The notes below the pieces were generated by a model. The model had not been told where the DNA came from. It ran no database searches and saw only the letters and a list, made by a program, of their open reading frames with translations. From Bradyrhizobium canariense (lineage in GTDB: Bacteria > Pseudomonadota > Alphaproteobacteria > Rhizobiales > Xanthobacteraceae), in contig NZ_JAFCKJ010000015.1 of assembly GCF_018130465.1 (NCBI RefSeq), positions 1 to 64,000 on the forward strand: DNA of 64,000 nt, in the 5' to 3' direction. Both the position numbers and the translations under genes were made by a program. Shown one piece after another: positions 43,548-53,078 of this stretch (the stretch's first letter is position 1; each line of letters begins with the position of its first letter).

Positions 43548-45678
43548 ACTCCCAGCCGAGGCCTATGCGATCATCGAGGGCCGCCACGCCGATCCCTTCC
43601 ACTATCTCGGGCTGCACCCCGAGGGCGGCAAGAGCGTGGTGCGCGCGTTTCTTCCCGAAGCCTCCAACGTCGAGGCGGTGGGCGATCACGGCGAGGTGGC
43701 GAAGCTCGATCGGGTCCATGATTCCGGCCTGTTCATCGGCGCTCTGCCGAACGGCTCGAAGCACTACCAGCTCCGCGCGAAGTTCGGCGACAGCGTCATC
43801 GAATTCGAAGACACCTATCGCTTTCCGCCGATCTTGACCGATTTCGACCTCTATCTGCTCGGCGAAGGCACCCACCAACGCCTTTACGACAAGCTCGGCG
43901 CACATCCGATGCGGCTCGAAGGTATCGACGGCATCGGCTTCGTGGTGCTGGCGCCGAACGCCCGGCGTGTATCCGTGGTCGGCGACTTCAACTTCTGGGA
44001 CGGGCGGCGCCATCCGATGCGGGTCCGCGGCGCGGGTTATTGGGAATTGTTCATCCCTCACGCCAAGGCCGGCGACCACTACAAGTTCGAAATTATCGGA
44101 CCGCATGGCCATCTGCTTCCGCTGAAGTCCGATCCGATGGCGTTTGCGAGCGAGGTGCGCCCGAAGACGGCGTCCATCGTGTTCGACGAAGCGCATCTGC
44201 CGCGGCCGCGACCGGCGCCCGACGGCATCAACGCATTGTCCGCGCCGATGTCGATCTACGAGGTCCATCTCGGCTCATGGCGGCGCAAGAACGGCGATGA
44301 ATGGCTCACCTATCGCGAGCTGGCCGAGCAGCTGCCGGCCTACGCCCGCGACATGGGCTTCACCCATCTCGAATTCCTTCCCGTCAGCGAGCATCCCTTC
44401 GACGGCTCATGGGGCTATCAGCCGACCGGCCTGTATGCGCCGACCAGCCGCTTCGGCACGCCGGAGGATTTTGCCGCGCTGGTCGACGCCTGCCACCGCG
44501 AAGGCGTCGGCGTGCTGCTCGACTGGGTGCCCGGCCACTTCCCCGACGATCCGCACGGGCTCGGCAGTTTTGACGGCACGGCGCTGTACGAGCACGCCAA
44601 CCCGCTCCAGGGCCGTCACCTCGATTGGGGCACGCTGATCTACAATTACGGCCGCACCGAAGTGACGAACTTCCTGGTGTCGAACGCGCTGTTCTGGCTC
44701 GAGCGCTACGCAATCGACGGACTGCGCGTCGATGCCGTCGCGTCCATGCTCTACCTCGACTACAGCCGTCCGCCCGGCGCGTGGATTCCGAACCAGCATG
44801 GCGGCCGGGAGAACATCGAGGCGATCGCGTTCCTGCGCCGCTTCAACACCGAGCTGTTCGCGCGTTTCCCGCAGGCGACCACGGCCGCCGAAGAGTCCAC
44901 CGCCTGGCCGCAGGTCTCGCGCCCGGTCGAATTCGGCGGGCTCGGCTTCGGCTACAAGTGGAACATGGGCTGGATGCACGACACGCTGAACTACATCAGC
45001 AAGGACCCGATCCACCGCAAGCATCATCACGGCGATATCCTGTTCGGCCTGCACTACGCCTTCTCGGAAAACTTCATCCTGCCGCTGTCGCATGACGAGG
45101 TCGTGCATGGCAAGCGCTCGATCCTGGGGCGCATGCCCGGCGACGAATGGCAGCGCTTTGCGAATTTGCGCGCCTATTACAGCTTCATGTTCGGCCATCC
45201 CGGCAAGAAGCTGCTGTTCATGGGCGCCGAGATCGCGCAAAGCCGCGAATGGAATCACGACCAGTCGCTCGACTGGCACTTGCTCGAGCACAAGACCCAT
45301 TCCGGTATCCAGGCGCTGATCCGCGATCTCAACCGGCTCTATCGCGCGGTGCCCGCTCTTCACCAGATGGACTGCGATCCGGCCGGCTTCGAATGGCTGA
45401 TCACCGACGACGCCAACCGCAACGTGTTCGCCTGGCTGCGCAAGGGATCTGACGAGCACGCCCGGTGCATGGTGATCGTCAACTTCTCACCCAACGTCTA
45501 TCGCAACTACCGCGTTCGCGCGCCCTTCGGCGGCAAGTGGAAGGAAGTGTTCAACTCGGACTCCGCCCACTACGGCGGCAGCAATGTCGGCAACATCGGC
45601 GAAGTGCACGCCGTCAATGGCGAACTCCGCCTCACCATTCCGCCGCTCGCCGCGATCTTCCTCGTTCCGGAAAGCTGA
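43540..45678 (+). CDS. glgB: 1,4-alpha-glucan branching enzyme
   Basis: A 712-residue GH13 enzyme that makes alpha-1,6 branches in glycogen. N-terminal carbohydrate-binding modules (about 1-210, including [21 protein letters not shown]) precede the barrel. The nucleophile is Asp398 ([14 protein letters not shown]), the acid/base Glu is in AEESTAWP at about 451, and [12 protein letters not shown] supplies His and Asp. It starts inside the last codons of treS and ends three bases before glgX. Length and domain order are typical of proteobacterial GlgB. Confidence 0.96.
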   Translation: MPKLPAEAYAIIEGRHADPFHYLGLHPEGGKSVVRAFLPEASNVEAVGDHGEVAKLDRVHDSGLFIGALPNGSKHYQLRAKFGDSVIEFEDTYRFPPILTDFDLYLLGEGTHQRLYDKLGAHPMRLEGIDGIGFVVLAPNARRVSVVGDFNFWDGRRHPMRVRGAGYWELFIPHAKAGDHYKFEIIGPHGHLLPLKSDPMAFASEVRPKTASIVFDEAHLPRPRPAPDGINALSAPMSIYEVHLGSWRRKNGDEWLTYRELAEQLPAYARDMGFTHLEFLPVSEHPFDGSWGYQPTGLYAPTSRFGTPEDFAALVDACHREGVGVLLDWVPGHFPDDPHGLGSFDGTALYEHANPLQGRHLDWGTLIYNYGRTEVTNFLVSNALFWLERYAIDGLRVDAVASMLYLDYSRPPGAWIPNQHGGRENIEAIAFLRRFNTELFARFPQATTAAEESTAWPQVSRPVEFGGLGFGYKWNMGWMHDTLNYISKDPIHRKHHHGDILFGLHYAFSENFILPLSHDEVVHGKRSILGRMPGDEWQRFANLRAYYSFMFGHPGKKLLFMGAEIAQSREWNHDQSLDWHLLEHKTHSGIQALIRDLNRLYRAVPALHQMDCDPAGFEWLITDDANRNVFAWLRKGSDEHARCMVIVNFSPNVYRNYRVRAPFGGKWKEVFNSDSAHYGGSNVGNIGEVHAVNGELRLTIPPLAAIFLVPES

Positions 45679-45681
45679 ACG

Positions 45682-47760
45682 ATGCGCCTGACTGCTGGAT
45701 CGCCCGCACGCCTCGGCGCAAGCTGGGACGGACGCGGCACCAATTTCGCGCTGTTCTCCGCCAACGCGCAGAAGGTCGAGCTGTGCCTGTTCGACATGCA
45801 AGGCCGCCGCGAGCTCGAGCGCATCGAGCTGCCGGAGCGCACCGAGGATGTCTGGCACGGCTATCTCAACGACGTCTCGCCCGGCCAGCTCTACGGCTAC
45901 CGCGTGCATGGCCCCTACGAGCCCGAGCATGGTCATCGCTTCAACGCCAACAAGCTGCTGCTCGACCCCTATGCCAAGCGCCTTTCAGGGCGGCTGGTCT
46001 GGAGTGACGCGCATTTCGCCTATCGCACCGGAAGCCCGCGCGAGGACCTGTCCTTCGACCGGCGCGACAACGCCCGCGGCATGCCGAAAGGCGTCGTCGT
46101 CGACGAGACTTTCAACTGGGGCCGCCGCGAGATCCGGCCCAACATCCCCTGGGAAGACACGATCATCTATGAGGCCCACGTCAAGGGCCTGACCCAAAAG
46201 CGCGACGACGTTCCGCCGAATCTGCGCGGCACCTATGGCGGCCTGTCATCGCCGGCGATGATCGAGCATCTGAGGAAGCTCGGCGTCACCACGGTCGAGC
46301 TGTTGCCGATCCATGCCTTCGTTGACGACCGCATCCTGGTGGAGAAGAAGCTCGCCAATTACTGGGGCTACAACACCCTGTCCTTCTTCGCGCCCGAGCA
46401 ACGCTACGCCCAGGACAACGCACTCGATTCCTTCCGCACCACGGTCGCGCGCCTGCACGACGCCGGCATCGAGGTGATGCTCGACGTCGTCTACAACCAC
46501 ACCGCCGAGGGCAATCACCTCGGCCCGACGCTGTGCTACCGCGGCATCGACAACGCCTCCTATTACTGGCTGAACCGCGAGAACCCGCGTTATTACGACG
46601 ATTTCACCGGCTGCGGCTCGTCGGTGAACCTCACCCACCCGCGCGTGCTGCAGATGGTGATGGATTCCTTGCGCTACTGGGTCGAGGTCTGCCACGTCGA
46701 TGGTTTCCGTTTCGATCTCGCCACCACGCTGGCGCGGGGGCCGAACGGTTATGATCGCGGCAGCTCGTTCCTCACCGCGATCCGGCAGGATCCGGTGTTG
46801 GCGAGCGTCAAGCTCGTCGCCGAGCCTTGGGACCTCGGCCTCGGCGGCTACCAGGTCGGCGCATTTCCCTCGCAATGGTCGGAGTGGAACGACCGTTACC
46901 GCAGCGCCATGCGCCGCTACTGGAGCGGCGAAGGCAGCCTGATCGGCGACATATCCAGCCGAATGACGGCGTCCTCCGACCTGTTCAACCACGATGGACG
47001 GCGGCCGCGCGCCAGCATCAACCACATCACCGTCCATGACGGCTTCACGCTCGCCGATCTCTTCAGCTACAACGAGAAGCACAACGAGGCCAATGGCGAG
47101 GACAATCGCGACGGCTCCAACGACAACCACAGCAACAATTGCGGTGTCGAGGGCCCGACCGACGATCCCCAAATCCTCGGCTTGCGCCGGCAGCTTCGCA
47201 AGAACGTGCTGGCCTGCCTCATGCTGGCGCAGGGCATTCCGCTGATCCTCGCCGGCGACGAGGTCGGGAATTCACAATCAGGCAACAACAACGCCTATTG
47301 CCAGGACAACGAGGTTGGCTGGGTCGGCTGGAACAATCTCGGCAAGGACGGCGACGACATGATCGATTTCGTCGCCGAACTCGCCGATATCCGCCGCCGG
47401 TTCTCGCAGCTTCGCAGCCATCGCTGGCTCGACGGCCGCCCCAAGGACGGCATCTCCTACGGCGCACTGTGGCTGACGCCGGCCGGCGACGAAATGACGG
47501 AAAGCGACTGGAAATTCCCGGAAGGGCGGTTTCTCTCCTATGTGATGGGGCCGATGGAACCGGGCAGCGCCGCGATCTTTATCGTACTGAACGCAGCCCC
47601 CGAAGAGATCGCATTCAAATTGCCCAAAATGACCGAATACAAGAGCTGGCAGCAAATCCTGAATACGACCGACGCCAAGCTGAACACGATCGACTTTCCG
47701 CCCGGAAGTGACAGCAAGGCGCCGCCGCGCTCCGTGCTCGCTTTCGCGGGGGCGCTATGA
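45682..47760 (+). CDS. glgX: Glycogen debranching enzyme
   Basis: A 692-residue GH13 isoamylase-type enzyme that hydrolyses alpha-1,6 branches left by phosphorylase, releasing short malto-oligosaccharides. It has an N-terminal CBM48 (ARLGASWDGRGTNFALFSAN) and catalytic Asp345 (FRFDLATTLARG) and Glu381 (VAEPWDLG), with HDGFTLADL as the third site. The released oligosaccharides are substrates for TreY, whose gene lies two genes downstream. Its stop overlaps the treZ start (ATGA). Confidence 0.95.
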   Translation: MRLTAGSPARLGASWDGRGTNFALFSANAQKVELCLFDMQGRRELERIELPERTEDVWHGYLNDVSPGQLYGYRVHGPYEPEHGHRFNANKLLLDPYAKRLSGRLVWSDAHFAYRTGSPREDLSFDRRDNARGMPKGVVVDETFNWGRREIRPNIPWEDTIIYEAHVKGLTQKRDDVPPNLRGTYGGLSSPAMIEHLRKLGVTTVELLPIHAFVDDRILVEKKLANYWGYNTLSFFAPEQRYAQDNALDSFRTTVARLHDAGIEVMLDVVYNHTAEGNHLGPTLCYRGIDNASYYWLNRENPRYYDDFTGCGSSVNLTHPRVLQMVMDSLRYWVEVCHVDGFRFDLATTLARGPNGYDRGSSFLTAIRQDPVLASVKLVAEPWDLGLGGYQVGAFPSQWSEWNDRYRSAMRRYWSGEGSLIGDISSRMTASSDLFNHDGRRPRASINHITVHDGFTLADLFSYNEKHNEANGEDNRDGSNDNHSNNCGVEGPTDDPQILGLRRQLRKNVLACLMLAQGIPLILAGDEVGNSQSGNNNAYCQDNEVGWVGWNNLGKDGDDMIDFVAELADIRRRFSQLRSHRWLDGRPKDGISYGALWLTPAGDEMTESDWKFPEGRFLSYVMGPMEPGSAAIFIVLNAAPEEIAFKLPKMTEYKSWQQILNTTDAKLNTIDFPPGSDSKAPPRSVLAFAGAL

Positions 47761-49511
47761 GGCCATCGTTCGGGGCGAGGCCGACGAAGGACGGCGTGTC
47801 GTTCCGGCTGTGGGCGCCCGCCGCGCGCCGTGTCGATCTCCTGCTCGACAGACGACACGCGATGCAGCGCCGGCAGGATGGCTGGTATGTCGCCGAGATT
47901 GCCGGCCTGGTCATTGGCAGCACCTACAAATTCAGGATCGACGACGAGATCGACGTGCCAGATCCGGCGTCTGCATTCCAGCCCGAGGACGTGTTCGGCC
48001 CGAGCGAGGTGATCGATCATGACGCCTTCGCCTGGCGCGCGCGCGATTGGCGCGGCCGTCCCTGGGAAGAGACGGTGCTGATCGAGACGCATGTCGGCAC
48101 CTTCACTGCGGAAGGCACCTATAGTGCCATGATCGACAAGCTCGATCATCTCGTCACGACCGGCATCACCGCGGTCGAGCTGATGCCGCTGGCTGATTTC
48201 GCCGGTCGCCGCGGCTGGGGCTATGATGGCGTGCTGTGGTACGCGCCCGACAGCGCCTATGGCCGTCCCGATGATCTGAAGACGCTGATCGACGAAGCGC
48301 ATCTGCGCGGGCTGATGGTGTTCCTCGACGTCGTCTACAATCATTTCGGTCCCGAGGGAAATTACATCGGCCGCTACGCGCCGACCTTCTTCACCGACGC
48401 GCACACGCCATGGGGCAGTGCGATCGATTATCGCGTGCCGCAGGTTCGCGCTTTTGCCGTCGAGAACGCGCTGTCATGGCTCAGCGACTACCGCTTCGAC
48501 GGCCTGAGGCTGGATGCCGCCAATCACATCATGGCGATTCCCGGCGAGCAATCGATGCTGCAGGACCTCAGCGTCGCCGCGGGCGAGCTTGCCAAGGCCA
48601 CGGGTCGGCATCTCCATCTCGTGCTGGAGAATGGCGACAACCGCGCGAGCCTGCTCGACGCCGCGCAGGAGCCCCCGAACGGCAAATATCGCGCGCAGTG
48701 GAACGACGACTATCACCACGCCTGGCACGTGATGCTCACCGGCGAACTCGCCGGCTATTACGCCGACTATCAAACGCCGCGCCTCGATCTCGCACGCGCG
48801 CTCGCCTCCGGCTTCGTCTATCAGGGCGAGATCTCGGAATTCTGGGGCAAGCAGCCGCGCGGCGAGAAGAGCGGCGAGCTGCCGCCGGCAACCTTCGTCA
48901 ACTTCCTGCAAAACCATGACCAGATCGGCAACCGGCCGCTCGGCGACCGGCTCGAAAGCCTGGCATCGCCCAGGCAGATCGAAGCCGGGCTTGCGGTGAC
49001 CCTGCTCGCGCCGATGGTACCGATGCTGTTCCAGGGCGAGGAGTGGGGCTCCACCGCGCCCTTCCCGTTCTTCTGCGACTTCCAGGGCGGACTGGCTGAT
49101 GCCGTCCGCAAGGGGCGCAAGCAGGAGTACGCCTGGGCCTATGAGAAATACGGCGACGAGGTGCCCGACCCACTCGATCCGGCAACGCTGCAATCGGCCG
49201 TGCTCGACTGGACCGGCCACACGCCGGAGCAGCACGCACGTCTCGCGCTGGTGCGGGATCTGCTCGCACTCCGCCATAAAGAGATCGCGCCACGACTGAA
49301 AGGTGCCCGCTTCGGTGATGCCGCCGTGGCCGATAGCGGCCTGCTCACCGCACATTGGCGCATGGGAGATGGCGCGACGTTGCGCCTCGTCGCCAATCTC
49401 TCCGACAACGACATCGCATACTCCAACAGCGGTGGGGGGACCCCGATTTGGGGCGGCGCGATCGGCGACCGGCTTGCGCCCTGGTCGGTGGTCTGGCGCC
49501 TCGGAGGTTGA
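47757..49511 (+). CDS. treZ: Malto-oligosyltrehalose trehalohydrolase
   Basis: A 584-residue GH13 enzyme that cuts trehalose from maltooligosyltrehalose made by TreY. Catalytic residues are Asp253 (GLRLDAANHIM), Glu291 (LVLENGDNRAS) and the Asp in FLQNHDQIGNRPLG. An N-terminal CBM48-like domain (VSFRLWAPAARRVDLLL) leads in. It is coupled to glgX by an ATGA overlap and is followed by treY one base after its stop, so substrate and product enzymes are made together. Confidence 0.95.
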   Translation: MRPSFGARPTKDGVSFRLWAPAARRVDLLLDRRHAMQRRQDGWYVAEIAGLVIGSTYKFRIDDEIDVPDPASAFQPEDVFGPSEVIDHDAFAWRARDWRGRPWEETVLIETHVGTFTAEGTYSAMIDKLDHLVTTGITAVELMPLADFAGRRGWGYDGVLWYAPDSAYGRPDDLKTLIDEAHLRGLMVFLDVVYNHFGPEGNYIGRYAPTFFTDAHTPWGSAIDYRVPQVRAFAVENALSWLSDYRFDGLRLDAANHIMAIPGEQSMLQDLSVAAGELAKATGRHLHLVLENGDNRASLLDAAQEPPNGKYRAQWNDDYHHAWHVMLTGELAGYYADYQTPRLDLARALASGFVYQGEISEFWGKQPRGEKSGELPPATFVNFLQNHDQIGNRPLGDRLESLASPRQIEAGLAVTLLAPMVPMLFQGEEWGSTAPFPFFCDFQGGLADAVRKGRKQEYAWAYEKYGDEVPDPLDPATLQSAVLDWTGHTPEQHARLALVRDLLALRHKEIAPRLKGARFGDAAVADSGLLTAHWRMGDGATLRLVANLSDNDIAYSNSGGGTPIWGGAIGDRLAPWSVVWRLGG

Positions 49512-49512
49512 C

Positions 49513-52299
49513 ATGCCTCCAGCCATTCCTCTCGCAACCTACCGGCTTCAGCTCACCGCGGATTTCGACTTCGACAAGGCCGCCGCGGTGGCGCCCTATC
49601 TGAAGGCGCTGGGGATCACGCATCTCTACACCTCGCCGGTGATGAAGGCCCGCCAGGGCTCGACGCACGGCTATGACACCGTCGATCACAGCCAGTTCAA
49701 TCCGGAGCTCGGCGGCGAGGCCGGCTTCGCGCGGCTGAGCGAGGCGCTGACGCGGAACGACCTCGGCCTCATCATCGATTTCGTCCCGAACCATGTCGGC
49801 GTCCACTTTGCCGATAATCCCTGGTGGCTGGACGTGCTGGAATGGGGCCAGACTTCGCCGCACGCAGTTTCCTTCGACATCGACTGGGATCTGCTGCCCT
49901 ACCGCGCCCGCGACGGCGTGCTGCTGCCGATTCTCGGCGCCCCCTATGGCGAGGCACTGGAACGCGGCGAGATCGAGCTGCGCTACGATTCCGAAGAAGG
50001 CAGCTTTTCGGCGTGGTATTTCGAGCACCGCCTGCCGATCGCGCCGGAGCGCTATGGCGAGATGCTGCGGATGATCGTGAAGGAGGCGGATGCGGCAGAG
50101 ACTGAGGCCGGCAAGGGCCTGCTGTCGCTTGCGGCGCGCTACACGGGACTGCGCCGCCCCAACCGCAAGGAAGCGCCCGGCTTCAAGGCGGAGCTCAAGG
50201 AGATCGCAGGCAGCGCCGACATCATCGCGCGCGGCCTCGGCGCCTATCGCGCCGCCAAGGACCGCCCCGCGCAGACGCTGGCGCTGCATCATTTGCTGGA
50301 GCGCCAGCACTACAAGCTCGGGCACTGGCGGCTTGCCTCCAGCGACATCAACTATCGCCGCTTCTTCGACGTCAACGGGCTCGCCGGACTGCGCGTCGAG
50401 GATCCCGGCACGTTCGCCGCCACGCACCGGCTGGTGAAGCAACTCATTGCCGACGGCAGACTTCAAGGCATCCGCCTCGATCATATCGACGGCCTGCGCG
50501 ATCCTGCTCAATATTGCCAGCGGCTGCGCCGGCTGGTGCGCGACGCGCAGGGCACCACAAAGCCGTTCTATACGGTGATCGAGAAAATCCTGTGCGAGCA
50601 CGAGCGCCTGCCGCATTTCGCCGGCGTCCAGGGCACCACCGGCTATGAGTGGATGAACGCCATCACTCACGTTCTGGTCGACGCCAAGGGGCTGGAGGCC
50701 CTGGACGAGACCTGGCGGCAGATCAGCAACCGGCCGCCGCGGCTCGCGCCTTACGTCAAGGACGCCAAAAGGCGCGTGCTGGAGACGCTGCTGACCAGCG
50801 AATTCTCGGTTCTGACGCGCCTGCTTGCGCGCATCGCCAACGGGCACTACTCGACCCGCGACTTTTCCGCCGACAGTCTGCGGCAGGCGCTCGAGCTCTA
50901 TGTGCTGCATTTCCCGGTGTACCGCACCTACCTGACGACAAGCGCGCCAACGGCGAACGATCGCAAGCTGATCGACGACACCATCAAGCACGCTCGCCGG
51001 GAATGGTTCGCCGCGGACGAAGGCATTTTCGACTTCCTGCGCGACGCGCTCACCATGGACCTGCTCAAGCCTGGCCGTCCCCCGCACAGCGCCACGCGCG
51101 TGCGCCGCTTTGCGCTGAAGGTGCAGCAATTCACCGGGCCGATGATGGCGAAGTCGCTGGAGGACACCGCCTTCTATCAATTCCACCGGCTGCTCGCCCT
51201 GAACGAAGTCGGCGGCGATCCCGCGAGCAAGGGCCTCGCCATTCCCGCTTTCCACGAGACCATGCAGGCCCGCGCCAGGGAATGGCCGCAAGGGATGACG
51301 GCGACCGCCACGCACGACACCAAACGTGGCGAGGACGCCCGCGCGCGGATCGCCGCCTTAAGTGAAATTCCCGGCGAATGGACCAGTGCCGTGGCACGCT
51401 GGAAAGTCCTGAACGCGCCGCACCTCGCGCTCGACGGCAATCTGCGCGCTCCGTCGGCCACGTTCGAATACATGCTCTACCAGACGCTGCTCGGCGCATG
51501 GTCCCTCCAGGAGCCGGTCAATGTCGGCTTCGTCGAGCGTATCCAGGCCTATGCGCTCAAGGCCGCGCGCGAGGGTAAGGAGGAGACCAGCTGGCTCAAC
51601 CCGCACGAGGCCTACGAGAACGGCGTAACGAGCTTCATCGCGAAGATTCTCGATCCAGCGCAATCCGGCGAATTCCGGGAGGCGCTGCAAACCCTGGCAC
51701 GCCGCGTCGCGCTGCTCGGCGCGCTGAACGCGCTGAGCCAACTCACCCTCAAAGCGACGTTGCCGGGCGTGCCCGACTTCTACCAGGGCACCGAATTCTG
51801 GGACCTGTCGCTGGTCGATCCCGACAACCGGCGACCGGTGGATTTTTCCGCGCGACACGCGGCGCTGGGCACGCTGGACAATCCGGATTGGAATCATCTG
51901 ATCAAGAGCTGGCCGGACGGCCAGCTCAAGCTGGCCTGGACGCGGCACCTCCTCAAGCTGCGCAACGAGCTCCCCGACGTCTTCGCGCGAGGTGACTATC
52001 AGCCGCTTCAGGTGCGGGGCGCACATGCCGACCATGTCGTGGCCTTTGTCCGCCGCCACGGCCGCGCTGCGGCGATCGTCGCTGTCGGACGCCACTTCGC
52101 ACCTTTCACGCAAGCAGGACGCGAATGGCCGGCGCTCGATGGGTCCGACGCCACCATCGACGTCAGGGGCTACAACGTGCCGGGTTTCGCCGGCAACGAT
52201 CTGCCGCTCGCGCAGGCGCTTCGCGGTTTTCCCGCTGCGGTCATCCCGGCGCGCCCCGCGGGCGCGGCGAAGCCGGTGCGACAGCGCACCCGCGCTTGA
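49513..52299 (+). CDS. treY: Malto-oligosyltrehalose synthase
   Basis: A 928-residue GH13 enzyme that turns the reducing end of a malto-oligosaccharide into a trehalose unit. PLATYRLQLTADFDFDKAAA is the TreY N-terminus; the catalytic Asp is Asp323 (IRLDHIDGLRDP), the acid/base Glu is in VIEKILCEHERL, and THDTKRGED is the third region. GGAGG at 49503-49507 precedes the ATG at 49513. It is the last gene of the rightward cluster and ends three bases before a convergent gene, with no room for a separate terminator. Confidence 0.95.
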   Translation: MPPAIPLATYRLQLTADFDFDKAAAVAPYLKALGITHLYTSPVMKARQGSTHGYDTVDHSQFNPELGGEAGFARLSEALTRNDLGLIIDFVPNHVGVHFADNPWWLDVLEWGQTSPHAVSFDIDWDLLPYRARDGVLLPILGAPYGEALERGEIELRYDSEEGSFSAWYFEHRLPIAPERYGEMLRMIVKEADAAETEAGKGLLSLAARYTGLRRPNRKEAPGFKAELKEIAGSADIIARGLGAYRAAKDRPAQTLALHHLLERQHYKLGHWRLASSDINYRRFFDVNGLAGLRVEDPGTFAATHRLVKQLIADGRLQGIRLDHIDGLRDPAQYCQRLRRLVRDAQGTTKPFYTVIEKILCEHERLPHFAGVQGTTGYEWMNAITHVLVDAKGLEALDETWRQISNRPPRLAPYVKDAKRRVLETLLTSEFSVLTRLLARIANGHYSTRDFSADSLRQALELYVLHFPVYRTYLTTSAPTANDRKLIDDTIKHARREWFAADEGIFDFLRDALTMDLLKPGRPPHSATRVRRFALKVQQFTGPMMAKSLEDTAFYQFHRLLALNEVGGDPASKGLAIPAFHETMQARAREWPQGMTATATHDTKRGEDARARIAALSEIPGEWTSAVARWKVLNAPHLALDGNLRAPSATFEYMLYQTLLGAWSLQEPVNVGFVERIQAYALKAAREGKEETSWLNPHEAYENGVTSFIAKILDPAQSGEFREALQTLARRVALLGALNALSQLTLKATLPGVPDFYQGTEFWDLSLVDPDNRRPVDFSARHAALGTLDNPDWNHLIKSWPDGQLKLAWTRHLLKLRNELPDVFARGDYQPLQVRGAHADHVVAFVRRHGRAAAIVAVGRHFAPFTQAGREWPALDGSDATIDVRGYNVPGFAGNDLPLAQALRGFPAAVIPARPAGAAKPVRQRTRA

Positions 52300-52302
52300 G
52301 CG

Positions 52303-52620
52303 CTAGCTTTTCCCGTCTTTGCCCAACAGCAGCTGGCCGCGCTTGCGGATCGTGGCCTGCGCCATCTCGGCAAATCGCTGCAACAGCCAGGGCAGCACCA
52401 CCTGCACCTTGACATGGTCGTCAGCGACGTCGACCTGGCCGCTCGCAATCTGCCCCAGCGCACGGATGCGAAAATTCATGCTGTCACCACTCCAGCGCTC
52501 CTCCTCGACCTGCATGACGGGAATGCTGGCTGCAGCGCGCCCCAGCCCGGTCTTGAGCCGGCGCACCGCCTCCTCGCGGCCGAGACTGTGCGGAATAGAG
52601 ACGACTAGCGGTGCTGACAT
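52303..52620 (-). CDS. Polyhydroxyalkanoic acid system family protein
   Basis: A 105-residue soluble protein resembling the PHA granule-region family (PF09650): VSIPHSLGREEAVRRLKTGL, a central WSGDSMNFRIRALGQIASGQ, and a Lys-rich end. Members lie near poly-hydroxybutyrate genes in many proteobacteria, though no pha gene is in this window. The start at 52620 (MSAPLV) is preferred to an ATG ten codons upstream. It converges on treY with a three-base gap. Confidence 0.78.
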   Translation of the reverse strand: MSAPLVVSIPHSLGREEAVRRLKTGLGRAAASIPVMQVEEERWSGDSMNFRIRALGQIASGQVDVADDHVKVQVVLPWLLQRFAEMAQATIRKRGQLLLGKDGKS

Positions 52621-52717
52621 GGCCCTGCCCTGTGAGTGATTGATCCTCACATAATCATGCCGGCCCGTGCGTCAAAGGTTCCATGCAAGTTGACCGTGCA
52701 ACTGCTGTTTCATCGGC

Positions 52718-52742
52718 GGAACTTTAAAACCTGCGGCAAGTT
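52718..52742 (+). promoter_or_regulatory. EcfG-like stress promoter upstream of DUF3309 gene
   Basis: GGAAC at 52718-52722 is followed after 16 bases by AGTT at 52739-52742, fitting the GGAAC-N16/17-nGTT pattern of EcfG promoters except for the first -10 base. The start codon is 64 bases further on. Confidence 0.5.
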
Positions 52743-52805
52743 GCCCTCGCACAACGGGACAAGTTGCAGACGACCCTTTCAACAAAGGGCTGGAGGAGAA
52801 TTCGC

Positions 52806-52970
52806 ATGTCTATCGGTACGATCATTCTGATCATTCTGGTCATCGCCTTGCTCGGCGGCTTCAGCGGCATCGGCGGCGGCCCGTTCTACGGCACCGGCTA
52901 TTATGGTGGCGGCGGCCTCGGGCTCGTCATCGTCATCCTGCTGATCCTGCTGCTGCTGGGACGGATCTAG
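52806..52970 (+). CDS. DUF3309 family small membrane peptide
   Basis: A 54-residue peptide with two hydrophobic stretches (IGTIILIILVIALLGGF and LGLVIVILLILLLLG) around a Gly/Tyr loop (GGGPFYGTGYYGGGG), as in DUF3309. These peptides are common in rhizobia, often in several copies, and are thought to be stress-induced; their role is unknown. GGAGGAG at 52792-52798 is a strong ribosome site. A stress-type promoter lies upstream at 52718-52742. Confidence 0.85.
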   Translation: MSIGTIILIILVIALLGGFSGIGGGPFYGTGYYGGGGLGLVIVILLILLLLGRI

Positions 52971-52987
52971 CGACCGAGCGAAGATCT

Positions 52988-53078
52988 AGTAGGGTGGGCA
53001 AAGCCGCAACGCGCCGTGCCCACCTTTTTGCTCGGCTGAGAGAAGATGGTGGGCACGCTTCGCTTTGCCCACCCTACT
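52988..53078. repeat. Palindromic repeat (family E) overlapping the end of ligD
   Basis: A 91-bp element with arms AGTAGGGTGGGCAAAG (52988-53003) and CTTTGCCCACCCTACT (53063-53078) and inner CGTGCCCACC / GGTGGGCACG arms. Its right arm contains the stop codon of ligD (53074-53076). Placed between two convergent genes it can act as a terminator for both. Confidence 0.88.

Noticed and set aside
49345-51315. 656-codon open frame opposite treY
   Set aside because: Antisense to an intact TreY with full catalytic set; no ribosome site or domain.
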